Source of the DNA: Hyphomicrobiales bacterium
GTDB lineage: Bacteria; Pseudomonadota; Alphaproteobacteria; Rhizobiales; Rhizobiaceae
Length of the DNA stretch: 64,000 nucleotides
Direction of reading: 5' to 3'
Assembly: GCA_003577315.1 (NCBI GenBank)
Contig: QEVK01000015.1
Span: 1 to 64,000, forward strand
The notes under the pieces are model-generated. The model was not told the DNA's origin. It saw only the letters and a program-made list of their open reading frames with translations, and did not search any database. Below are positions 45,801-58,303 of this stretch, in pieces. Each line of letters opens with the position of its first letter. The stretch's first letter is position 1. Position numbers and translations under genes: made by a program.

Positions 45801-47314
45801 GCCGCCTCCCTGCCTTCCAGGCCCATCGCGTGGCGCACGATGGTGTCCTCGTTGATGTCGCCGCCTTCGAGCACCCCGGCCACCCGGCCGGCGCGCATGA
45901 CGACGACGCGGTGCGAAAGCCCGATGATCTCCGCCATCTCGGAGGAGACGACGATGACGCTCCTGCCCGAGGCGGCCAGCCGGTGGATGAAGCCGTAGAT
46001 CTGCTGCTTGGTGCCGATGTCGATGCCGCGCGTCGGCTCGTCGATGATGACGATGTCGGGCTCGGCAAGCATGGTCTTGGCCAGAAGCAGCTTCTGCTGG
46101 TTGCCGCCGGAAAGGTTGCCGACGCGCACCTGCCTGGTCGGCGCGCGCACGTCGAACTCCTCGATGGCCCTGGTCAGCGCTTCCTCCTCGGCGCGCGTGT
46201 CGATGGCGAGCCGCGCGAAGCGGTCGAGCGCCAGAAGCGTCAGGTTCTCGCGCATGCCCTTGGCGGTCAGCAGGCCGCGGCCCTTGCGGTCCTCGGTCAG
46301 GTAGGCGATGCCGGCGCGCCGCGCGTCCCTGACCGAGCGGATCGAGACCGCGCGGCCCGCGACCTCCACCGTGCCGCGGCTTTCGCGGATGCCGATCAGC
46401 CCTTCCATCAGCTCGGTGCGGCCGGCGCCCACCAGCCCGGCGAAGCCGAGGATCTCGCCGCGCCTCAACTCGAAGGAGGCGTCGGCCACGACGGAGCCGA
46501 CCGAGAAGCCCTTCACGGAAAGCACCGGCTCGCCCGTTGCCGGCGGCGCCTTTTGCGGGAACAGGTTGGAAAGCTCGCGCCCGACCATGGCCTGCGCCAT
46601 GCGGTCCTCGTCCATCTCGCCCGCGGGCGCGTGGGCGACGCGGGTGCCGTCGCGGAAGACGGTGATGCGGTCGGCGATGCGCGCCACCTCGTCGAGCTTG
46701 TGCGAGGTGTAGAGGATCGCCGTGCCCTTCGCCTTCAGCCGCTCGATCTGGCGGAACAGCACCGCCGCCTCGCGGTTGGTCAGGACGGCCGTCGGCTCGT
46801 CCATGACGAGGACGCGGGCGTTGCGCGACAGCGCCTTGGCGATCTCGACCATCTGCTTGTCGGAAACGGAGATGCCGGAGACCCGGGCGTCGGGGCCGAC
46901 GCGGGTCTCCAGCTCGGCCAGCAGCCGGGCGGCTTCCGCCTTCATCGCCTTCCTGTCGAGGAAGACGCCGCGCCTGGTCTCGCGGCCGAGGAAGATGTTC
47001 TCCTCGACGGTCAGCTGCTCGGCGAGGTTGAACTCCTGATGGATGAGGACGATCCCCGCATCCTCGGCCTCGGCGCTGGAGGAAAAGGAGACCGGCTTGC
47101 CGTCGAGCAAGAGCTCGCCCCTGGTCGGTTCCAGATAGCCCGACAGGATCTTCATCAGCGTCGACTTGCCGGCGCCGTTCTCGCCGATCAGCGCGTGGAC
47201 CTCGCCGGCGACGAGCGCAAGGTCGACCTCGTGCAGCACCTCGACCGGCCCGAAGGAGCGGCAGACCCTGCGGGCTTCCAGCACTGCGCGACGATCGGGG
47301 GCGGGCGCGTTCAC
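45797..47314 (-). CDS. Sugar/polyol ABC importer, double-domain ATPase
   Basis: A 505-residue fused ATPase, GTG start at 47314 overlapping the upstream dehydrogenase stop (GTGA). The N-terminal domain has Walker A GENGAGKST, signature VSDKQMVEIAKAL and Walker B VLVMDEPTAVLT. The C-terminal domain has a degenerate Walker A (GLVGAGRTEL), LSGGNQQKLLLAKTM and IVIIDEPTRGIDIG. This is the classical RbsA/MglA pattern, in contrast to the half-length inositol ATPase. Confidence 0.94.
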   Translation of the reverse strand: MNAPAPDRRAVLEARRVCRSFGPVEVLHEVDLALVAGEVHALIGENGAGKSTLMKILSGYLEPTRGELLLDGKPVSFSSSAEAEDAGIVLIHQEFNLAEQLTVEENIFLGRETRRGVFLDRKAMKAEAARLLAELETRVGPDARVSGISVSDKQMVEIAKALSRNARVLVMDEPTAVLTNREAAVLFRQIERLKAKGTAILYTSHKLDEVARIADRITVFRDGTRVAHAPAGEMDEDRMAQAMVGRELSNLFPQKAPPATGEPVLSVKGFSVGSVVADASFELRRGEILGFAGLVGAGRTELMEGLIGIRESRGTVEVAGRAVSIRSVRDARRAGIAYLTEDRKGRGLLTAKGMRENLTLLALDRFARLAIDTRAEEEALTRAIEEFDVRAPTRQVRVGNLSGGNQQKLLLAKTMLAEPDIVIIDEPTRGIDIGTKQQIYGFIHRLAASGRSVIVVSSEMAEIIGLSHRVVVMRAGRVAGVLEGGDINEDTIVRHAMGLEGREAA

Positions 47315-48480
47315 AGCTTCACGAAGCTCCCGTTCCTGGCCGACGAGCGCACGCAGGCGTCGATGAAGCGCATGCCCTCCAGCCCGTCCTCGACGGTGGG
47401 AAAGACGATCTCGGCCGGCAGCGGCGCGCCGGCGCGCCGGGCGCGGATGGCGCGCGCGGCCTCGGCATAGATGTTGGCGAAGCCTTCGAGATAGCCTTCC
47501 GGGTGGCCGGGCGGGATGCGGCTCACCCGCGTGGCGGCCGCGCCGGCGCCCGCGCCGTTGCGGGTGATCAGCCGCTTCGGCTCGCCGAAGGGGGTGAACC
47601 ACAGCCGGTTCGGCTCCTCCTGTTGCCATTCGAGGCCGCCTTTGTCGCCGTAGACGCGCAGGGTCAGCCCGTTCTCGTTGCCGGGCGCGACCTGGCTCGC
47701 CCACAGCATGCCGCGCGCCCCGCCCGAAAAGCGCAGCATGATGTGGGCGTTGTCGTCGACGCGCCGGCCGGGCACGAAACGGTGAAGCTCGGCCGCCAGT
47801 TCCTCGGTCTCCAGCCCGGTGACGAAGCCGATCAGGTTGAAGGCATGGGTGCCGATGTCGCCGATGGCCCCGCCCGCGCCCGATTGCGCCGGGTCGGTGC
47901 GCCATGCCGCCTGCTTCGAGCCGGTCGCCTCGACCGGCTCGGTCAGCCAGTCCTGCGCGTATTGCGCCTGCACCACGCGGATGGTGCCGAGATCGCCATT
48001 GGCTATCATGGCGCGGGCCTGCCGCACCATCGGATAGCCGGTGTAGTTGTGGGTGAGGATGAAGAGCGCGTCGCTCTGCTGCGCCAGGGCGGCGAGCTTT
48101 CTCGCGTCGGCCAGCGTCGAGGTCAGCGGCTTGTCGCAGACGACATGGATGCCGCGCTTCAGGAACGCCCTGGCGACGGGATAGTGCATGTGGTTCGGGG
48201 TGACGATGGCGACGGCCTCGATGCCGTCCTTCCGGCGCGCCTCGCGCGCGGCCATATCGCGGAACGAGCCGTAGATACGGTTTTCGGCGAGCCCCAGCGC
48301 GCGGCCGGATTCGAGAGCCTTCTCCGGCGTCGAGGACAATGCGCCGGCCACCAGCGCGAACTCGCCGTCGAGGCGGGCGGCGATGCGGTGGACCGCGCCG
48401 ATGAAGGCGTCCTTGCCGCCGCCGACCATGCCGAGCCTTATCGGTCCCTCGCGCCTTTCCGTGCTGCCGGCGATCGCCAT
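47311..48480 (-). CDS. Gfo/Idh/MocA-family dehydrogenase in sugar-import operon
   Basis: A 389-residue NAD(P)-dependent oxidoreductase starting at ATG 48480 (a GTG directly upstream adds one residue). Landmarks are IRLGMVGGGKDAFIGAVHR (Rossmann), VCDKPLTSTLADA (active-site lysine), LTHNYTGYPMV, and GDIGTHAFNLIGF with the catalytic histidine. It sits between the TIM-barrel isomerase and importer genes. It probably oxidises the imported sugar or polyol. Relatives are often glucose-6-phosphate-like or inositol-like dehydrogenases, so the substrate is open. Confidence 0.9.
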   Translation of the reverse strand: MAIAGSTERREGPIRLGMVGGGKDAFIGAVHRIAARLDGEFALVAGALSSTPEKALESGRALGLAENRIYGSFRDMAAREARRKDGIEAVAIVTPNHMHYPVARAFLKRGIHVVCDKPLTSTLADARKLAALAQQSDALFILTHNYTGYPMVRQARAMIANGDLGTIRVVQAQYAQDWLTEPVEATGSKQAAWRTDPAQSGAGGAIGDIGTHAFNLIGFVTGLETEELAAELHRFVPGRRVDDNAHIMLRFSGGARGMLWASQVAPGNENGLTLRVYGDKGGLEWQQEEPNRLWFTPFGEPKRLITRNGAGAGAAATRVSRIPPGHPEGYLEGFANIYAEAARAIRARRAGAPLPAEIVFPTVEDGLEGMRFIDACVRSSARNGSFVKL

Positions 48481-48543
48481 CACTCTCTTCCATTCCGCAT
48501 GATGTAACCCGAAAGCCGGCTCCCACTTTTCGGCATCATGCGC

Positions 48544-49599
48544 CTATCCCAGCCCGAGCATGCGGCGGTTGGCGGCCTCGTCGGTGCCGCCGCCGGCGAA
48601 ATCGTCGAAGGCCTTCTCCGTCACGCGGATGATGTGGTGCTTCACGAACTGCGCGCCCTCGCGCGCGCCGTCCTCGGGGTGCTTGAGGCAGCATTCCCAC
48701 TCGACCACGGCCCAGCCGTCGAAATCGTTGGCCGTCAGCTTCGAGAACACCGCGCCGAAATCGACCTGTCCGTCGCCCGGCGAACGGAAGCGCCCCGCCC
48801 GCTTCACCCAGGGCTGGTAGCCGGAATAGACGCCCTGCCGCCCGGTCGGGTTGAACTCCGCGTCCTTGACGTGGAACATGCGGATGCGGCTGGCATAGAT
48901 GTCGATGTTGTCGAGATAGTCGAGGCACTGCAACACGTAGTGCGACGGGTCGTAGAGCATGTTGGCGCGGGGATGGTTGCCGACGCGCTCGAGGAACATC
49001 TCGAAGGTGGCGCCGTCGAACAGGTCCTCGCCGGGGTGGATCTCGTAGCAGACGTCGACGCCGCAGGCGTCGGCATGGTCGAGGATCGGCCTCCAGCGCC
49101 GCGCCAGCTCGTCGAAGGCGGTCTCGATCAGGCCGGCCGGCCGCTGCGGCCACGGATAGAGGAAGGGCCAGGCGAGCGCGCCGGAAAAGGTCGCCATCGC
49201 GTTGAGGCCGAGATTGCGCGAGGCCGTCAGCGCCGCCTTGACCTGCGCCACCGCCCATTCCTGCCTTGCCCCGGGGTTGCCGCGCACGGCAGGCACGGCG
49301 AAGCCGTCGAAGGCCTCGTCATAGGCGGGATGGGAGGCGACGAGCTGGCCTTGAAGGTGGGTGGAGAGCTCCGTCACCTCGACGCCGTTCTCCCGCGCCT
49401 TGCCCTTGAGCTCGTCGCAATAGTCCTTCGACGTCGCTGCCTTGTCGAGGTCGATCAGCCGGGCGTCCCAGCTCGGAACCTGCACGCCGACATAGCCGCA
49501 GTCGGCCGCCCATCTCGTGATCGAATCCCACGAGTCGAACGGCGCTTCGTCGCCGGCGAACTGCGCCAGGAACAGGGCGGGGCCCTTGATCGTCTTCAT
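48544..49599 (-). CDS. Sugar phosphate isomerase/epimerase (xylose-isomerase-like TIM barrel)
   Basis: A 351-residue barrel. GAGGAAA precedes the ATG at 49599. Landmarks are GYVGVQVPSWDARLIDLDKA, ELSTHLQGQLVASHPAYDEAF, the metal-site CYEIHPGEDLFDG, MLYDPSHYVLQ, MFHVKDAEF and VVEWECC. Such enzymes isomerise or epimerise ketoses, sometimes with the partner dehydrogenase as a two-step epimerisation. It is the first gene of the operon; the promoter and two LacI-type operators lie upstream. Confidence 0.88.
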   Translation of the reverse strand: MKTIKGPALFLAQFAGDEAPFDSWDSITRWAADCGYVGVQVPSWDARLIDLDKAATSKDYCDELKGKARENGVEVTELSTHLQGQLVASHPAYDEAFDGFAVPAVRGNPGARQEWAVAQVKAALTASRNLGLNAMATFSGALAWPFLYPWPQRPAGLIETAFDELARRWRPILDHADACGVDVCYEIHPGEDLFDGATFEMFLERVGNHPRANMLYDPSHYVLQCLDYLDNIDIYASRIRMFHVKDAEFNPTGRQGVYSGYQPWVKRAGRFRSPGDGQVDFGAVFSKLTANDFDGWAVVEWECCLKHPEDGAREGAQFVKHHIIRVTEKAFDDFAGGGTDEAANRRMLGLG

Positions 49600-49677
49600 G
49601 CACTTTCCTCCCGCCGGGCCTCTGCGTGCCCGCTTTCGATCTCGCGCCTGCGACGCCGGAATGCTGCATCGCAACGA

Positions 49678-49723
49678 TGTAATCGATTGCAAAAGAGGAA
49701 AACACAGAATGTAATGGATTACA
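49678..49723. promoter_or_regulatory. Two LacI-type operators
   Basis: TGTAATCGATTGCA (49678-49691) and TGTAATGGATTACA (49710-49723) are two 14-bp palindromes of one type, centres 32 bp apart, on the same helix face. They lie between the isomerase operon and the divergent lacI gene, exactly where a LacI dimer or tetramer would act. Confidence 0.7.
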
Positions 49724-49832
49724 AGAGCGGTGCGGCCGGGTATTGCTCCGTCGATAGGCGCTATAGGAGCCTGAAGGGGCGAGACACCCCGGCACAGGGC
49801 CCCGGGATGGGCCCCGGGAGAGCGGACGAAGG

Positions 49833-50867
49833 ATGACGAAGCGGTTCCCCAAGATCAGGGATGTGGCGGAGGCCGCGGGCGTGTCGACCGCCACCGTCAG
49901 CCGCGCGCTGTCGGCGCCCGAAATGGTGTCGCGCGACACGCGCGCCATCGTGCTCAAGGCGGTCGAGGCGACGGGCTACCGCATGAACCACGCCGCGCGC
50001 AACCTGCGCCGCCGCCAGGCCGGCGGGATCGTGGTGCTGGTGCCGAACCTCGCCAACCCGTTCTTCGCGCAGATCCTGTCGGGCATCGCCACGGCCATGG
50101 CGCCGTCGGGCTACAACGTGCTGATCGCCGACACGAGGCAGGCCGACGCCGGCAGCTCCATGCTCGACTATCTGCACAACAACCGCGCCGACGGGCTGAT
50201 CGTGCTCGATGCCGGGCTGCCCGAGGAGGTGCTGTCGGCCGGCCAGGGGCGGGCCTTCCAGCCGCCCATCGTCTTCGCCTGCGAGTGGCTGGAGGGTGAC
50301 GACCGCGCCAGCGTGACCATCGACAACGCCTACGGCGCCCGGCTGGCCATCGACCATCTCGTCGCGCTCGGCCACCGGCGGATCGGCCATGTGATGGGCC
50401 CGCCCGACAACATCCTGACGCTTACCCGCGCGCAGGGCACGCGCGCGGCGCTTGCCGCCCACGGCCTTGCGGTGCGGGAGGGCTGGTTCTTCGCGGGCGA
50501 CTTCTCGCTCGGCTCCGGCGCGGCGGCGGCGCAGCGCTGGCTCGCCATGGACGACCGCCCCACCGCCGTCTTCTGCGCCAGCGACGCCATGGCCGGCGGC
50601 TTCGTCGGCGCGCTCCACCGCGCCGGCGTGCGCGTTCCCGGGGACGTCTCGGTCGTGGGCTTCGACGACATCGAGATCGCCGCGCATCTGGTGCCGGCGC
50701 TCACCACCATCGCCCAGCCGCGGCGGCTGATCGGCGAGACCGCCGCGCAGAAGCTCCTCGACCTGATCCGCAAGACCGGGCAGCCGGGCGGGGTAAGGGA
50801 CGTCCTTCCCGTCGAGCTCGTGGTGCGCGAGAGCACGGGGGTGCCCGCGCGGCGCTCGCCGCGATAG
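49833..50867 (+). CDS. LacI-family transcriptional regulator
   Basis: A 344-residue LacI/GalR protein. The helix-turn-helix (PKIRDVAEAAGVSTATVSRA) and hinge (GYRMNHAARNLRRRQAG) open the protein, followed by a periplasmic-binding-protein fold (VLVPNLANPFFAQILSGI, FVASVTIDN-type start of domain two here as ASVTIDNAYGA, VVGFDDIEIAAHLVPALTT). It is divergent from the sugar-import operon, with its operators between. It is probably the repressor of that operon, induced by the imported sugar or a product. Confidence 0.93.
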   Translation: MTKRFPKIRDVAEAAGVSTATVSRALSAPEMVSRDTRAIVLKAVEATGYRMNHAARNLRRRQAGGIVVLVPNLANPFFAQILSGIATAMAPSGYNVLIADTRQADAGSSMLDYLHNNRADGLIVLDAGLPEEVLSAGQGRAFQPPIVFACEWLEGDDRASVTIDNAYGARLAIDHLVALGHRRIGHVMGPPDNILTLTRAQGTRAALAAHGLAVREGWFFAGDFSLGSGAAAAQRWLAMDDRPTAVFCASDAMAGGFVGALHRAGVRVPGDVSVVGFDDIEIAAHLVPALTTIAQPRRLIGETAAQKLLDLIRKTGQPGGVRDVLPVELVVRESTGVPARRSPR

Positions 50868-50995
50868 GCGCGCCTATCGCGCCGCGTCGTTCAGGCGGAC
50901 GCCCAGGGCGCCGAGCTCGTCCCGGGTGTTCGTGCTGGCGTGCCTTGGGGGCGTGCCGGCCGCGTCGACGAAGCGTCGGCCCGCGCAACGACCTG

Positions 50996-51220
50996 CGCCG
51001 CGACGAGGACATCGCGCTGGCGCTCGACATATGCACCCATGGCGGCGCCCGGGCGATGCGGATCGATTCATACGGGCTTCAGGCCGGCTGCGCGGCGGAT
51101 GTCATCCCGGTGCCGGCCGAAGCGATAGCCGAGGCGGTCGTCGCCCGTCCGCCCGGGCGCACGGTCGTCAAGCGCGGGCGGGTCGTCGTCCGCGACGGCC
51201 GCCTGGTCTGTCCCGTATAG
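50996..51220 (+). pseudogene. C-terminal fragment of a cytosine-deaminase-like amidohydrolase
   Basis: The open frame 50996-51220 reads RRDEDIALALDICTHGGARA, MRIDSYGLQAGCAADVIPVP, AEAVVARPPGRTVVKRGRVV and RDGRLV. This is the end of cytosine deaminase/dihydroorotase-type amidohydrolases (the strand YGLxxGxxAD, then VxxGRVV). The metal-binding barrel is absent and no proper start is visible. It remains as a fragment between lacI and the betaine importer. Confidence 0.55.
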
Positions 51221-51396
51221 CCGCGCTCTCGCGGCGTCGCCGATAAATTTTTCGGAAGCAATGCGCAAGGCCAGTCCCGATTCGTATTCCATCAATTCTT
51301 TCCGCAATGCTGCATTTTCAGTATAGTCGAGATATGGATAATTTTTCTAAGAAATATGATTGTATTTTGGATATACATTGAAATTCAGTACCTTGT

Positions 51397-51425
51397 TTGA
51401 CGCCTCCGGTGCCGGTTGATAGGAT
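51397..51425 (+). promoter_or_regulatory. Putative sigma-70-type promoter of the betaine importer operon
   Basis: TTGACG (51397-51402), 17 bases, TAGGAT (51420-51425). The start codon follows 33 bases later with AGGAGG before it. The 150 bases upstream are unusually AT-rich. Confidence 0.5.
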
Positions 51426-51458
51426 TTTCAGGGAAACGGGCAATCAGGAGGCTGAGAT

Positions 51459-52499
51459 ATGTTTATGAAATCAGGCGGCATCGCCGCCGCGATCGGTGTT
51501 GTCACGGTTGCGGCGGCTGCTTTCACGTTGTCGTCGGCGCCGGCGCTCGCGCAGGAAGAAACGAGCTGCGGCACCGGCCGCACCATCGACATCGCCGAGA
51601 TGACCTGGCCTTCGGCCGCGGCGCTCGCCCATATCCACGCCATCATCCTCGAACGCGGCTTCGGTTGCAGCGTCGAGATCGTCGCCGGCGACACGGTGCC
51701 GACCTCCGCCTCCATGCTCGCGCGCGGCACGCCGGCGCTCGCGCCCGAATTGTGGACCAGCGCCATCGAGGAAGCCTGGAAGCGCGGCATCGCGGACGGC
51801 GTCGTCGTCCAGCTCGGCGACGCCATCACCGACGGCACGGTCGAGGGCTGGTTCATCCCGCGCTATGTGCAGGAGGCCAATCCCGGGCTGACCAGCGCCG
51901 AGGCGGTGATCGAGCGGCCCGACCTGTTCCCCGATCCCGAGGATTCGAGCAAGGGCCGGCTCTATTCCTGCCCGCCCGGCTGGGTGTGCGAGCTTTCGAC
52001 CTCGGCGCTCTACGAGGCGTTCGACATGGAGGCCAGGGGCTGGAACCTGTTCTCGCCGGGCTCGGGCGGCGCGCTCGACGCCTCGATCGCGCGGGCCTTC
52101 ACCCGCGAGGAGCCGATCCTGTTCTACTACTGGGGCCCGACCTCCATCCTCGGCAAGTACGACGCCGTGCAGCTCGACCTGGGGCCGGTCGACATGGAGA
52201 CCTATACCTGCAACACCGACACCGACTGCACGAACCCGCCCGGCGTCACCGCCTATCCGTCCTCGCCGGCGGTGATCGGCGCGGCCGCCTGGCTGCCGCA
52301 GGAGGCTCCCGGCGTCGCGGCCTATCTGGCCAGGGCCGGGCTGACCAACGCCCAGATCAGCTCGCTCCTCGTCTATGGCGAGGAGAACAAGGCCGGCGCG
52401 GCCGAGACGGCGCAGAACTTCCTGCGCACCGAAAAGGAGCTGTGGACGAGCTGGGTGCCGCAGGACGTGGCCGAGCGCGTGCTTTCCGGCCTCGACTGA
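51459..52499 (+). CDS. Glycine betaine/proline-type ABC importer, binding protein (ProX-like)
   Basis: A 346-residue OpuAC-type protein with a Sec signal peptide (FMKSGGIAAAIGVVTVAAAA, cleavage after about ALA). The mature protein starts with a cysteine pair region (SCGTGRTIDIAEMTWPSAAAL). The aromatic ligand cage residues include W in DIAEMTWPSA, W of ELWTSAIEEAW and W in YYWGPTSILG. It has an unusual number of cysteines: in CGTG, FGCSV, SCPPGWVC and CNTDTDC. They could form three disulfides in the periplasm. It heads the three-gene operon. Its usual ligand would be a quaternary amine; amino acid-like relatives exist. Confidence 0.88.
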   Translation: MFMKSGGIAAAIGVVTVAAAAFTLSSAPALAQEETSCGTGRTIDIAEMTWPSAAALAHIHAIILERGFGCSVEIVAGDTVPTSASMLARGTPALAPELWTSAIEEAWKRGIADGVVVQLGDAITDGTVEGWFIPRYVQEANPGLTSAEAVIERPDLFPDPEDSSKGRLYSCPPGWVCELSTSALYEAFDMEARGWNLFSPGSGGALDASIARAFTREEPILFYYWGPTSILGKYDAVQLDLGPVDMETYTCNTDTDCTNPPGVTAYPSSPAVIGAAAWLPQEAPGVAAYLARAGLTNAQISSLLVYGEENKAGAAETAQNFLRTEKELWTSWVPQDVAERVLSGLD

Positions 52500-52601
52500 C
52501 CGCACGGGCCGCGCCGGGCTGACGGAGGGTTGGCGCATGCGGCCGGGTCGCGAGCCCGGCCGCCGCTTTCTCCGTCGGGCGGCGGCGGCAAGGAGCCGAC
52601 G

Positions 52602-53474
52602 ATGTTTCCCGAACTGATCGACACCCGCCCGCTGCGCCGGGCCGTGGACGACGGCCTCAACTGGGTCGTGCGCAACTGGGGCGGCGAGCTGGAGGCGGCG
52701 GCCTATCCGCTGCTGATGCTGCTCAACTGGATCGAGCGGCTGCTGCTTTCCACGCCATGGTGGCTGTTCATCGCCGTCTTCGTGGCGCTGGCGTTCCTGG
52801 CCACGCGCAACTGGAAGCTGCCGCTGGTGGTGCTCGTCGGCCTCGTCTTCCTCGGGGTCATGCAGTTGTGGCGCGACGCCATGGCCACCACGGCGCTGAT
52901 GATCGCGGCGACGCTGACGGCCATCGTCATCTCTATCCCCGTGGGGGTGTGGATGTCGCGCTCGGCGCGCGTGCGCCAGCTCGTCACGCCGGTGCTCGAC
53001 CTGATGCAGACCATGCCGAGCTTCGTCTACCTGATCCCGACGGTGATGATCTTCGGTCCCGGCAAGATCCCGGCGCTGCTGGCCACCATCGTCTACGCCT
53101 CGCCGCCGCTGGTGCGGTTGACCGACCTGGGCTTACGCAACGTCGACCCGGCGGTGATGGAGGCGAGCCACGCCTTCGGCGCCACCTCGTCCCAGCGCCT
53201 GTTCGGCGTGCAGATCCCGCTCGCGCTGCCCACCATCCTCGCCGGCATCAACCAGACGACGATGATGGCGCTGGCCATGGTGGTGATCGCCTCGATGATC
53301 GGCGCCGGCGGGCTCGGCTATCAGGTGCTCCAGGGCATCGGCCGGCTCGAGGTCAGCCGCGGCCTGTTCGCCGGGCTCGGCATCGTCGTGCTCGCCATCG
53401 TCTTCGACCGCATCATCCAGGCCTACGGCAGCCGCCTGCAGGCGAGCATCGGCATCGCGGAGGCGCGGCAATGA
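52602..53474 (+). CDS. Glycine betaine/proline-type ABC importer, permease (ProW-like)
   Basis: A 290-residue membrane protein from ATG 52602 (MFPELIDTRPLRRAVDDGLN); the open frame upstream is not protein-like. The N-terminal amphipathic segment precedes six hydrophobic segments. The channel motif is SVPVGVWMS-like (here ISIPVGVWMSRSARVRQ), with LDLMQTMPSFVYLIP. The coupling loop is EASHAFGATSSQRLFGVQIPL, and MVVIASMIGAGGLGYQV follows. All are ProW/OpuAB hallmarks. The start lies 102 bp after the binding-protein stop and the end overlaps the ATPase gene by four bases. Confidence 0.92.
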   Translation: MFPELIDTRPLRRAVDDGLNWVVRNWGGELEAAAYPLLMLLNWIERLLLSTPWWLFIAVFVALAFLATRNWKLPLVVLVGLVFLGVMQLWRDAMATTALMIAATLTAIVISIPVGVWMSRSARVRQLVTPVLDLMQTMPSFVYLIPTVMIFGPGKIPALLATIVYASPPLVRLTDLGLRNVDPAVMEASHAFGATSSQRLFGVQIPLALPTILAGINQTTMMALAMVVIASMIGAGGLGYQVLQGIGRLEVSRGLFAGLGIVVLAIVFDRIIQAYGSRLQASIGIAEARQ

Positions 53475-54538
53475 GCGCGGCGGATGGCGCGGACGGGCGC
53501 ATGGACGGGCCGGCCATCGCCCTGCGCGGGGTGACCAAGATCTTCGGGCCCGATCCGCAGGCGGCGCTGGCGCTCTTGCGCGCCGGCCGCTCCAAGGCCG
53601 AGGTGCAGGCCGAGACCGGCCATGTCGTCGGCCTCGACGACGTGTCGCTCGACATCGACAAGGGCCAGATCTTCGTGGTCATGGGCCTGTCCGGCTCGGG
53701 CAAGTCGACGCTGATCCGCCACGTCAACCGGCTGATCGACCCGACGGCGGGCGAGATCGTGGTCGACGGCGAGGAGGTGCTGAAGATGAGCCTGGCGCAG
53801 TTGCGCACCTTCCGCCGCACCCGCATCGCCATGGTGTTCCAGCGGTTCGGGCTTTTGCCGCACCGCTCGGTGCTCGACAACGTCGCCTACGGGCTGGAGG
53901 TGCGCGGCGTGCCGAGGGCGCGGCGGCTGGAGGTCGCGGCGCACTGGATCGGCACGGTCGGGCTTTCCGGCTACGAGAGGTCGCGGCCGCGCCAGCTTTC
54001 GGGCGGCCAGCAGCAGCGCGTCGGGCTGGCGCGGGCGCTGGCGATGGACACCGACATCCTCCTGATGGACGAGGCGTTCTCCGCGCTCGACCCGCTGATC
54101 CGCTCCGGCCTTCAGGACCAGCTGCTGGAGCTGCAGGCGGCGCTCAACAAGACCATCCTGTTCATCACCCACGATTTCGACGAGGCGCTGAAGATCGGCA
54201 ACCGCATCGCCGTGCTGAAGGACGGGGCCGTGCAGCAGGTCGGCCGGCCGGAGGAGATCGTGCTTAACCCGGCCAACGCCCATATCGAGGAGTTCGTGCG
54301 CGACGTGAACAAGGCGCGCGCCATCCATGTGCGCACCATCATGGAGCGCGCGGGGGAGGGCGAGGCCGAGGCCTGCGCGATGACGGTGCCGGCCGATGCG
54401 CGCTGCGAGGACGTGCTTCCCCATTTCGCGCAGCATCAATGGGTCGGCGTGGTCGACGCCGAAGGCCGGCAGGTCGGCCGCGTCAGCGCGCGGCAGGTCA
54501 TCAAGGCGCTGGCGCGCTATTCGCCCGACGTGCCGTAG
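53471..54538 (+). CDS. Glycine betaine/proline-type ABC importer, ATPase (ProV-like)
   Basis: A 355-residue ATPase starting at the ATGA overlap with the permease gene. The ProV-specific N-terminal extension (ALALLRAGRSKAEVQAETG) comes before the Walker A GLSGSGKST. The signature is LSGGQQQRVGLARALAMDTD and the Walker B ILLMDEAFSALDP. The 70-residue tail has the first part of a CBS-domain-like osmosensor (ADARCEDVLPHFAQHQWVGV, then VSARQVIKALARYSPD), shorter than in Escherichia coli ProV. Import would be osmotically or nutritionally regulated. Confidence 0.92.
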   Translation: MSAADGADGRMDGPAIALRGVTKIFGPDPQAALALLRAGRSKAEVQAETGHVVGLDDVSLDIDKGQIFVVMGLSGSGKSTLIRHVNRLIDPTAGEIVVDGEEVLKMSLAQLRTFRRTRIAMVFQRFGLLPHRSVLDNVAYGLEVRGVPRARRLEVAAHWIGTVGLSGYERSRPRQLSGGQQQRVGLARALAMDTDILLMDEAFSALDPLIRSGLQDQLLELQAALNKTILFITHDFDEALKIGNRIAVLKDGAVQQVGRPEEIVLNPANAHIEEFVRDVNKARAIHVRTIMERAGEGEAEACAMTVPADARCEDVLPHFAQHQWVGVVDAEGRQVGRVSARQVIKALARYSPDVP

Positions 54539-54560
54539 CGCCGCCCTTGCGGGGGCGGCG
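54539..54560 (+). terminator. Hairpin after the betaine importer operon
   Basis: A perfect 8-bp stem CGCCGCCC/GGGCGGCG with a six-base loop begins at the first base after the proV stop. No T-run follows. Confidence 0.45.
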
Positions 54561-54643
54561 GCGCCGGCCGGCCCGCCTGACCCTGGGGAAAACGCCTTGC
54601 ATCGGGCGGCGGTTTGGGTGCATTTCACCGGACCCCTACCCGA

Positions 54644-58123
<3,480 letters not shown>

Positions 58124-58139
58124 CGGGCGGGTGGCGGTG

Positions 58140-58159
58140 GCGCCGACCAGGTTCGGCGC
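58140..58159 (+). terminator. Hairpin after pyc
   Basis: A perfect 7-bp stem GCGCCGA/TCGGCGC with a six-base loop, 16 bp after the stop. There is no T-run. Confidence 0.45.
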
Positions 58160-58303
58160 GACATCGCACGGCGCGGGAAAGACGGGCCGGTGCGGGCGCC
58201 GCCGCCCGCCGGTCGATAAAATTCTAATGGTATTCTCACGGCAATCGTAAGCCCTCCCCGGTACAAGCAACGGCGTTGAGCGTTCCCGATCGAGTGCCTG
58301 TCG

